This document shows, piece after piece, positions 1 to 6,021 of a stretch of DNA of 17,496 nucleotides. The position numbers and the translations under genes were made by a program. Source of the DNA: JBGTCD01 sp041749015. Lineage in GTDB: Bacteria > Bacteroidota > Bacteroidia > Cytophagales > Cyclobacteriaceae. How positions within the stretch are numbered: the first letter of the stretch is position 1; every line of letters begins with the position of its first letter. Location of the stretch: assembly GCA_041749015.1 (NCBI GenBank), contig JBGTCD010000105.1:1-17496 (forward strand), written 5' to 3'. Below the pieces are notes generated by a model, which was not told the DNA's origin, ran no database searches, and saw only the letters and a list, made by a program, of their open reading frames with translations.

Positions 1-1437
1 TGGTCGCATCAACCGCCTTTGGTGCATGCGATAGTTAAGTATGGGTACCTCCTCACCTCCCTCAGGGCCAAATTGCCGTCTTTGATCACTATATCGGATG
101 GTGATGGTCAGGCCTGACCTGGCAGCAGCAAGCCCGGAGCGCGGGATGCCTATGCGACCCCCCACCAAAGTCCCAAGCATGGTAAAAAACCGGCGGTTAT
201 CACTGGAAATAGGGCTTTCAAACTCCCCCTCTTCATTTACTGATGCAAACCGATCCAGCATGGCCTCCTTGGGAACCACTACATTCTCGAAATAAATGAT
301 ACCATTATCTACCCCATTAAGGCCCATCTTTTTGCCGCAGTCATCTATAGAAACTCCAGGTAGTAAATTGCCCTTTTTGTCCCGCAGTGGCACCACAAAA
401 GCATTCACCCCATAATCAACACCTTCAATAACCAGCTTGGCAAAAACGGTAGCCTTTTGACCATGAAGGGCCGCATTTCCAATGTATTCTTTGCGGGCTC
501 CCGGTACCGGGGTATGGATGGTGAAGGTCTGCGCTTTATGGTCATAGGTAGCAGTAGTGCGCAGTCCTTTCACATTGGAGCCGTGCCCGGTCTCAGTCAT
601 TGCAAAGCAACCCGGCAAGTCTAAGGTGCCAATATCTTTAAGGTATTTCTTATGGTGCTTTTCAGTACCCAGGAAATAAACGCTCATGCCCCAAAGGCCA
701 AACTGCACCCCAAATTTAATAACCATACTCAGATCATGGTAGCTCAGGGTTTCCATAATCGTAAAGTATCCCTTCATATCCCCTTTTCCACCGTGCTCTT
801 TGGGGTAGGCCCAGTTGCCAAATCCCTGTCGGGCTAGGTCCTGACACCATTTCAGTACCAGCTCCCTATACTCATGACGGGATTCCCCGGCATAATATTT
901 AAAGACAGGATCGCCTATTACAAGCTTCACCTGCCTGATTAGTTGTGCCTGATCGCCCTCTAAAATGCGCGTCATCTCATCGACCTTAAACGAAGCTTTA
1001 GATTCATGCCGGGTAGTGATGGTCTGGTGGTCTTTGCGAAGGATGTCATTGATCTCTTTTCCTAAAATCCCTAATCTCAATTCGGCGTCTCTAAACTCAG
1101 AAAGCGTTTTTTCGCTTATAGTTTTTGCCTGTCCGTTACCCTTGATCTTTACCAGATGCAATGCGAGGTCCGTAAGACTTTTATGGCCGGCATCATTGGC
1201 TTGCAAAATAATTTCCCGCCATGATTTTAGCGCTTTGGGCTTCGGTGGATGTATAGGATCAAGATGCTTCAGCAGAAATTCCTGTTCATCTGTTGTTAAC
1301 CAGGCCTGAGACTTGAGTAAGGCCTCCATGGTGGTGACTTCAGTAGGGGTCAGCACTGAATCAGCCCATAGGGTATAGTACAAGGGTAAAAACAGATATA
1401 GCTTGGGATTTTTCTCCAGGTAGGCAGATTCTATCAT
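1..1437 (-). CDS. Acyl-CoA oxidase (ACOX family), N-terminal part, truncated by window edge
   Basis: This reading frame starts at an ATG (1437-1435) and stays open to the window edge, giving 479 codons without a stop; the C-terminal part lies outside. The family uses FAD to oxidise acyl-CoA to trans-2-enoyl-CoA, the first step of beta-oxidation, passing electrons to O2. Visible signatures are an M-T-E-T-G-H-G-S segment at residues 280-287, followed by G-L-R-T-T-A-T-Y-D, which matches the flavin-contacting region of peroxisomal-type oxidases (E-x-G-H-G-T...L-x-T-T-A-T-Y-D), and R-R-Q-F-G at 453-457, shared by acyl-CoA dehydrogenases and oxidases. The roughly 200-residue N-terminal extension before the flavoprotein core also fits ACOX better than a short-chain dehydrogenase. 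The catalytic Glu of the family would lie downstream and cannot be checked. Some bacterial relatives may act as dehydrogenases, so oxygen use is inferred. It is divergent from the SulP gene. Confidence 0.87.
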   Translation of the reverse strand, partial: MIESAYLEKNPKLYLFLPLYYTLWADSVLTPTEVTTMEALLKSQAWLTTDEQEFLLKHLDPIHPPKPKALKSWREIILQANDAGHKSLTDLALHLVKIKGNGQAKTISEKTLSEFRDAELRLGILGKEINDILRKDHQTITTRHESKASFKVDEMTRILEGDQAQLIRQVKLVIGDPVFKYYAGESRHEYRELVLKWCQDLARQGFGNWAYPKEHGGKGDMKGYFTIMETLSYHDLSMVIKFGVQFGLWGMSVYFLGTEKHHKKYLKDIGTLDLPGCFAMTETGHGSNVKGLRTTATYDHKAQTFTIHTPVPGARKEYIGNAALHGQKATVFAKLVIEGVDYGVNAFVVPLRDKKGNLLPGVSIDDCGKKMGLNGVDNGIIYFENVVVPKEAMLDRFASVNEEGEFESPISSDNRRFFTMLGTLVGGRIGIPRSGLAAARSGLTITIRYSDQRRQFGPEGGEEVPILNYRMHQRRLMRP

Positions 1438-1683
1438 GGGAATTGGTTTAAGACCGGCTATAATTTCATGTCAATTTAAAGATTTTTAAGAAGGCTTTCA
1501 TCCTCTTTAAATAAATCTTTGATGGTTTTTATAAATATGGTCTCAGAATTATCCGCCTTTGCTTAATGCATCTAATTGCTAACTTTGCTCACAGTAATTC
1601 CAAAATAAAACTACTCGTTGGGCAGACTACCGAAATTAATTGGATTTGTAAACAGGGCAAAACAAGAGGTAGCACATAAGCCT
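1438..1683. other. Divergent intergenic region between acyl-CoA oxidase and SulP genes
   Basis: AT-rich non-coding stretch between two divergent genes. It carries a good plus-strand promoter (1558-1587), annotated separately. It also has an AT-rich inverted repeat, AAAGATTT at 1478-1485 and AAATCTTT at 1513-1520, with a 27-nt spacer that I do not assign a role. I could not find a convincing minus-strand TAnnTTTG box for the oxidase gene. The last part (1618-1683) is an open in-frame extension of the SulP gene from a TTG codon, most likely 5' untranslated. Confidence 0.5.
1558..1587 (+). promoter_or_regulatory. Bacteroidota-type promoter for the SulP gene
   Basis: A TTTG -33 element (1558-1561) is followed after 18 nt by TAACTTTG (1580-1587), a perfect match to the Bacteroidota -7 box TAnnTTTG. 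Transcription would start near 1593, leaving a leader of about 90 nt before the preferred ATG at 1684. No experimental support is visible. Confidence 0.6.
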
Positions 1684-3879
1684 ATGTTTTCCAGGCTTGA
1701 TAAAGACATACCCGCTGGAATAGTGGTATTTCTTGTGGCATTACCTTTATGCCTGGGGATAGCATTGGCAAGTGGTGCCCCCCTCATTTCAGGTTTAATC
1801 TCTGGAGTAATTGGTGGACTGGTTATTGGATTTATCAGTAAATCAGGTACAAGTGTCAGTGGCCCTGCAGCCAGTGTTTCAGCAGTAGTTTTGATTGCAA
1901 TACAGGAATTAGGAAGTTTTGAGGTATTTTTGGTGGCCCTCTTTATAGCTGGTATATTTCAAATAATCATCGGCACCTTAAAGGCAGGAATAATTGCAGA
2001 TTACATGCCTCAAAGTATCATTAAGGGCCTGCTGGCTGCGATAGGCATCATTCTTATTTTTTCTCAGCTGCCCTATGCTTTTGGTTTTGAACAGGATAAA
2101 AGTCAAATGCTTCAGTTTGATGATAACTTCTTTGAGTACATCCATTCAGTCCTTCTCTCATTATATAATTCAGTTACTGCAGGAGCAGTTTTTCTCACCC
2201 TCCTATCCTTGTTCATTCTAATTTTCTGGGAAAAAACCATCCTAAAAAAAATTAAGCTATTACCTCCTGCCCTGGTAGTGGTAATACTTGGAGTAGTCAT
2301 CAATTTAGTATTTAAATTCCTATTACCCGGGCTTCACCTTGATGGCATCCATTTGGTCAATATACCAAGGGTTGATAATCTATTGACCCTATTTACTTTT
2401 CCGGATTTTACGGCCATTTGGAATAAAAATTTATGGATCGCAGCCCTGACCATCGGCGTAATTGCCTCCATTTCAACTTTACTCAATATCGAAGCCACCG
2501 ATAATATTGATTCGCATAAAAGGCGTACCCCACCTAACAGGGAGCTTATCGCCCAGGGGATCGGAAATAGCCTTGCGGGATTGTTAGGGGGTATTGCCAT
2601 CACCTCGGTAATAGTAAGGAGTTCGGTAAATATTGAAGCTGGCGGTGAAACCAAATTATCCACCATCCTTCATGGCCTCTTATTATTACTAAGTGTTACA
2701 TTTTTAAGCACTTTGCTTAACCTGATACCACTTGCTTCACTGGCTGCTATTTTGATCGTGGTAGGGTATAAACTCGCTTCCCTAGAGGTGGTTAAAAGTA
2801 TTTTTAAAAAAGGTTTGGACCAGTTTTTACCATTTATTGTAACGATCATCGCCATTTTAATGACGGATGTGCTTATTGGGGTTTTAATCGGCTCTGCTTT
2901 AAGTATTTTCTTTTTACTCCGAAGTAATTATTATAACCCGTTTTTTATAGAAAATTCCAGGTTGATCCAAGGCGAATTCATTAAACTGGAATTGTCCAAT
3001 GAGGTGTCATTTCTTAATAAGCCCTCTATCAAAAATACGCTTTGGAGTGTTCCTGATAACAGTAAGGTGATTATTGATGCAACCTTTTCCAGTTATATTG
3101 ATCAGGACATTATCGAAGTGCTTCAAGATTTTAAAAATACTTTCGCCAAGGACCATGGCATTGAAGTCAGCATCATCGGACTTAAGGAAGCCTATAATCT
3201 GGGTGAAGAAATCGATTTTATGGAAAAATCTCTTGAAAAGGTAAAGGAAAAGACCAATCCCCAGGAAATATTAGATTATTTAAAAGAAGGCAATCTAAAA
3301 TATATCACTGGAAACCTGGTATCCAAAAGGTTGAGAAATAAGGAACTTTCTGAATTTTTAAAAGGTGCTCCATTGGCAACCGTGGTCAATTGTATTGATA
3401 TGCGGGAACCTTTAAATATGCTCCTCAATACTGGAATTGGCGATTTGATTCCTTTAAAAGCCGCAGGAAATGTTATCAGTCAGTCATTGGTACAATCAAT
3501 TGAAGTTACTTGCAGAGAACAGGGAGCCAAACTGATTCTATTTATGGGGAATTCAGATAATACTTTTATAAAAAAAGCATTGAAGGATTATTTAAGTGGA
3601 AATAGTTCAGAATTGGAGTACATGATCCGAGATGCCCTCCAGTCAGGGAAATTTAGCAAGTCCTATCTTCAAAGGAAGGATATTGAGATTTTGGCAGATG
3701 AAATCAGTCAATTCAATATAAAGATTTGCATGCACAAAACGGTAGCGCAAAGTCCCCATATCATGGAAATGATGAAGGCTGACAAGGTGGGGTTAGCCAC
3801 CGGGTATTTCGATCGTAAAACTGCCAAAGTTACATTTTCAAATCTTTTTACAGAACCTGAAAAAGGTAGTATCTCTTAA
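1684..3879 (+). CDS. SulP anion transporter fused to STAS and degenerate beta-carbonic anhydrase domains
   Basis: Inner-membrane SulP-family permease, 731 aa from ATG 1684. The frame opens earlier at TTG 1618 (753 aa), but the sequence from ATG, M-F-S-R-L-D-K-D-I-P-A-G, resembles the usual start just before TM1. Residues about 8-413 are hydrophobic, with S-G-P-A-A-S at 59-64 and S-S-V-N-I-E-A-G-G at 313-321, both typical of Bacteroidota SulP proteins. Residues about 430-500 fit a STAS domain. Residues about 525-725 align along the beta-carbonic anhydrase fold, including a C-terminal S-P-H-I-M-E-M-M segment and Y-F-D-R-K-T-A-K-V. SulP-CA fusions are proposed to import bicarbonate. The CA domain keeps C570-x-D572-x-R574, but the H-x-x-C zinc pair is replaced by N623-S-D-N626, so two of three zinc ligands are gone. 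Family is certain; substrate (bicarbonate or sulfate) is inferred and CA activity is doubtful. Confidence 0.92.
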   Translation: MFSRLDKDIPAGIVVFLVALPLCLGIALASGAPLISGLISGVIGGLVIGFISKSGTSVSGPAASVSAVVLIAIQELGSFEVFLVALFIAGIFQIIIGTLKAGIIADYMPQSIIKGLLAAIGIILIFSQLPYAFGFEQDKSQMLQFDDNFFEYIHSVLLSLYNSVTAGAVFLTLLSLFILIFWEKTILKKIKLLPPALVVVILGVVINLVFKFLLPGLHLDGIHLVNIPRVDNLLTLFTFPDFTAIWNKNLWIAALTIGVIASISTLLNIEATDNIDSHKRRTPPNRELIAQGIGNSLAGLLGGIAITSVIVRSSVNIEAGGETKLSTILHGLLLLLSVTFLSTLLNLIPLASLAAILIVVGYKLASLEVVKSIFKKGLDQFLPFIVTIIAILMTDVLIGVLIGSALSIFFLLRSNYYNPFFIENSRLIQGEFIKLELSNEVSFLNKPSIKNTLWSVPDNSKVIIDATFSSYIDQDIIEVLQDFKNTFAKDHGIEVSIIGLKEAYNLGEEIDFMEKSLEKVKEKTNPQEILDYLKEGNLKYITGNLVSKRLRNKELSEFLKGAPLATVVNCIDMREPLNMLLNTGIGDLIPLKAAGNVISQSLVQSIEVTCREQGAKLILFMGNSDNTFIKKALKDYLSGNSSELEYMIRDALQSGKFSKSYLQRKDIEILADEISQFNIKICMHKTVAQSPHIMEMMKADKVGLATGYFDRKTAKVTFSNLFTEPEKGSIS

Positions 3880-3910
3880 ATACTAGCACAAGAAATTATT
3901 CAGGGGGACC

Positions 3911-3930
3911 ACAGGAAATAATTATCCTGT
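3911..3930. terminator. Possible weak hairpin between convergent genes
   Basis: ACAGGA (3911-3916) pairs with TCCTGT (3925-3930) across an 8-nt AT-rich loop, in the 75-bp gap between the convergent SulP and cold-shock genes. AATTATT (3894-3900) can alternatively pair with AATAATT (3917-3923), so the two stems are mutually exclusive. Neither strand has a T-run directly after the stem, so intrinsic termination is weakly supported. Confidence 0.25.
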
Positions 3931-3954
3931 AAAGGAACAATTAAAGCAGCTTAT

Positions 3955-4410
3955 TTACTTAACCAGCTTTACCTTAATGGCATTCAAACCCTTCATGCCC
4001 ATTTCTGTTTCAAAGGTTACCTTATCATTTTCCTTTACATCATCCAGCAGGCCATTAATGTGCACGAATACACTATCCTGATTTTCAAGGTCCTTGATAA
4101 ATCCATACCCTTTTGAAGTATTAAAATAGGTGATTTTTCCTGTACGAATCAGGTCTGCAGGGTCTGGGGCTTCCTGCTTTTCAATTTTTATTTGAATGTC
4201 TTCCTGGTTGATTTTCTTCTTCTTGGTGGGATCCGGAGGGGTCTCCGTGATGTTACCATCAGCATCTACATAGGCAATCATTTCATCCATGCCTTTTCCC
4301 TTAGCAGAGTTGCTTTTCCGTTCTTCCTTTTTCTCTTCTTTTTCCTTTTTCTTACGTTGTCTCTTCTTTTCTTTTTCCTTTTTATTGAAAGTTTCTTGCG
4401 ATTTACCCAT
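3955..4410 (-). CDS. Cold-shock-domain protein with a highly charged N-terminal tail
   Basis: 151-aa protein that should bind single-stranded RNA or DNA. The C-terminal part (about 88-151) is a cold-shock domain: G-K-I-T-Y-F-N at 91-97, RNP-1-like K-G-Y-G-F-I at 100-105 and RNP-2-like V-F-V-H-I at 114-118. The usual K-W-F of CspA is T-Y-F here, still aromatic. The first 32 residues after the N-terminus are almost only Lys, Glu, Arg and Gln, probably a single charged helix or disordered RNA-contacting tail. A middle segment, about 43-62 (A-Y-V-D-A-D-G-N-I-T-E-T-P-P-D-P), resembles a conserved linker I associate with Bacteroidota cold-shock proteins (from memory). CspA itself is about 70 aa, so this is twice that length. 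The gene is alone, convergent with SulP and divergent from the MoeB-type gene. RNA chaperone function is inferred from the fold. Confidence 0.88.
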   Translation of the reverse strand: MGKSQETFNKKEKEKKRQRKKKEKEEKKEERKSNSAKGKGMDEMIAYVDADGNITETPPDPTKKKKINQEDIQIKIEKQEAPDPADLIRTGKITYFNTSKGYGFIKDLENQDSVFVHINGLLDDVKENDKVTFETEMGMKGLNAIKVKLVK

Positions 4411-4440
4411 AAATATGTTTTGTGAATTTAAATTGAGCAG

Positions 4441-4448
4441 TAAAGATA
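4441..4448 (-). promoter_or_regulatory. Possible -7 box for the cold-shock gene
   Basis: Read on the minus strand this is TATCTTTA, one mismatch (last base) from TAnnTTTG. It would start transcription about 25 nt before the ATG at 4410. No TTTG -33 element at the expected spacing was found, so support is weak. Confidence 0.25.
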
Positions 4449-4519
4449 CAACAATTATTGACCATTCTATAACATTTAGCTAAGTCAAAGCAGTATAGGC
4501 TGGTTTATTGAAAAATTTA

Positions 4520-4545
4520 ACTGCATCAAAATTTACAAATGCAGT
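4520..4545. repeat. Inverted repeat upstream of the MoeB-type gene
   Basis: ACTGCAT (4520-4526) and ATGCAGT (4539-4545) are perfect 7-bp arms separated by 12 AT-rich bases, in the 191-bp divergent intergenic region between the cold-shock gene and the MoeB-type gene. It could be a regulator-binding dyad. Nothing in the neighbourhood identifies the regulator. Confidence 0.4.
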
Positions 4546-4588
4546 GACTTCAAACAATTTTTCTAAATGGAAACAGGTCAATTTTTTT

Positions 4589-4596
4589 CATCTTTG
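4589..4596 (+). promoter_or_regulatory. Possible -7 box directly before the MoeB-type start codon
   Basis: CATCTTTG is one mismatch from TAnnTTTG and ends only 5 nt before the ATG at 4602. If it is the real -7 element, the transcript would be leaderless or nearly so. There is no good TTTG element at the expected -33 position. Confidence 0.3.
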
Positions 4597-4601
4597 TAAT
4601 T

Positions 4602-5690
4602 ATGCTGACCGAGGAAGAACTACTGCGATACCAAAGGCATCTTACGCTGCCGGGGTTTGGAATTGAGAGTCAGGAAAAGCTAAAGAATGGAAAAGTGCTG
4701 GTGGTCGGGGCAGGTGGGCTGGGTACGCCACTGCTGCTATATCTGGCTGCCGCAGGAGTAGGGACCATCGGAATCATTGATCCGGACCAGGTGGATGTAT
4801 CCAATCTCCAGCGACAGGTTATCTTTACCACTAATGATATTGATGCTTATAAAGTTGATGCGGCCGCTAAAAGGATTCTGGCTTTAAATCCTTTTATAAA
4901 AGTAGAAAAATACCACGAGTCTTTAACCAGTGAAAATGCCCTGGCAATCATGAAAAAGTATGACCTAGTGGCAGATGGCTCCGACAATTTTCCTACCCGG
5001 TACCTGGTCAATGATGCAGCAGTAATCTCAGGCATACCCAATGTATATGGGTCGGTCTATCTATTTGAAGGCCAGGTTTCGGTTTTCAACTACGACACAG
5101 TGCAGAATGAAAGACCGGTCCAATATCGTGACCTGTACCCTGAACCTCCCGATCCGGGATCAGTGCCTGATTGTGCCTCTGGCGGTATCCTTGGGGTAAT
5201 GCCCGGCATTATTGGTACCATACAGGCTCAGGAAGTAATCAAAATCCTGACCGGCATTGGAACACCACTTGCCGCCACCCTCCTCCTCTATGACGGGCTG
5301 ACGGGGGCCTCCAAAATGATAAAATTGAAAGTCAATAAATCGTTAAAACCGTTAAACCGATTAATCAATTATAATCAGTTTTGTGGCATAGAAATCATTC
5401 CGGAGATACTGCCTGAGACTTACCTCCAATGGAAAGAGGGGGGCGTAAGGCACCTATTGGTGGACGTACGAACCAAAGAGGAGTTTCAAGCCGCCAATCT
5501 TGGGGGCCATCACATTGCCCTGGACCGCCTTGAGCAGGAAGATAAACTATTATCCACATCTGAAACCATAGTGGTGCATTGCCAATCCGGGGCAAGGAGT
5601 GCCAGAGCCGTACAATATCTAATTAAAAAATTTCCTGAAAAAAAGATTCTCAACCTCAAAGGGGGGATTCAGGCTTTAAAGGTAAAATGA
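4602..5690 (+). CDS. moeB: MoeB/ThiF-type (HesA family) adenylyltransferase with C-terminal rhodanese domain
   Basis: 362-aa E1-like enzyme expected to adenylate the C-terminal Gly-Gly of a MoaD- or ThiS-like sulfur carrier, with the rhodanese domain providing persulfide sulfur. The N-terminal M-L-T-E-E-E-L-L-R-Y-Q-R-H start is typical. The nucleotide-binding loop G-A-G-G-L-G is at 36-41, D-x-V-D-x-S-N-L-Q-R-Q at 62-72, the D-G-S-D-N-F segment (Asp128 likely Mg/ATP) at 125-130, and the conserved Cys at 191 in V-P-D-C-A-S-G-G. The rhodanese domain, about 275-362, has the loop C327-Q-S-G-A-R-S. The two C-x-x-C zinc pairs of E. coli MoeB are missing: that region reads V-Q-Y-R-D-L-Y, and later only one Cys (261) remains. 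I believe this zinc-less form is common in Bacteroidota, but cannot verify it. No moaD, moaE or thiS is nearby, so molybdopterin versus thiamine or another pathway is open. Confidence 0.88.
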   Translation: MLTEEELLRYQRHLTLPGFGIESQEKLKNGKVLVVGAGGLGTPLLLYLAAAGVGTIGIIDPDQVDVSNLQRQVIFTTNDIDAYKVDAAAKRILALNPFIKVEKYHESLTSENALAIMKKYDLVADGSDNFPTRYLVNDAAVISGIPNVYGSVYLFEGQVSVFNYDTVQNERPVQYRDLYPEPPDPGSVPDCASGGILGVMPGIIGTIQAQEVIKILTGIGTPLAATLLLYDGLTGASKMIKLKVNKSLKPLNRLINYNQFCGIEIIPEILPETYLQWKEGGVRHLLVDVRTKEEFQAANLGGHHIALDRLEQEDKLLSTSETIVVHCQSGARSARAVQYLIKKFPEKKILNLKGGIQALKVK

Positions 5691-5963
5691 TAAAAGGAAA
5701 ATGATCGTGGAAATGAAAATACCTGTAGCCAAAACAGAAAGAACGAAGATAAAAAAGGCCCTTTTTTGTTGTCGCTTGCGTTCAGTTTTTATCCGATCTC
5801 TAATTATCAATATTTGTGCTTCTGATAAAGGTACACTTTGCAATTCCTCGGTTTCAAGAGCATTAAGATAGGTCTTCCGCATTTGGCGGAAATTAACTCT
5901 GCCGCGAATCATCTCATTGTTTCGTAATCTGGTGATCATTTCCAATATATGCCCTCCAGTCAT
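5676..5963 (-). CDS. Small single-pass membrane protein of unknown function
   Basis: 95-aa protein with a polar, basic N-terminal two-thirds, a positively charged stretch K-T-E-R-K-R-Q-Q-K-R (59-68) and one strongly hydrophobic C-terminal helix (about 69-94). By the positive-inside rule the N-terminus should be cytoplasmic and the protein C-tail anchored. The M-T-G-G-H-I-L-E-M-I start resembles small uncharacterised Bacteroidota proteins that begin with a G-H-I motif (recalled, not searched). It starts 58 nt after the RND permease stop on the same strand, so it may be co-transcribed with the efflux operon. Its 3' end overlaps that of the opposing MoeB-type gene by 15 bp. The composition (charged domain followed by a clean TM helix) argues it is real rather than a shadow frame. 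Function unknown. Confidence 0.62.
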   Translation of the reverse strand: MTGGHILEMITRLRNNEMIRGRVNFRQMRKTYLNALETEELQSVPLSEAQILIIRDRIKTERKRQQKRAFFIFVLSVLATGIFISTIIFLLSFYL

Positions 5964-6021
5964 GTATCCAATTTAATGAATTTACTGAATGGATAAAAGT
6001 GCAGCAAGAAATCAAGGGGTA

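Noticed and set aside
1478..1520. AT-rich inverted repeat AAAGATTT / AAATCTTT
   Set aside because: Long 27-nt spacer and low-complexity sequence; easily expected by chance in an AT-rich intergenic region.
1618..1683. N-terminal extension of the SulP gene from TTG 1618
   Set aside because: ATG at 1684 gives a start that fits the family just before TM1, and the extra 22 residues show no recognisable feature. TTG starts are less common.
5751..5767. A6-GGCCC-T6 palindrome as terminator of the MoeB-type gene
   Set aside because: It lies inside the coding frame of the small membrane gene, where it encodes Lys-Arg-Ala-Phe-Phe, and its stem is mostly A-T. Kept only as a possibility in the overlap finding.
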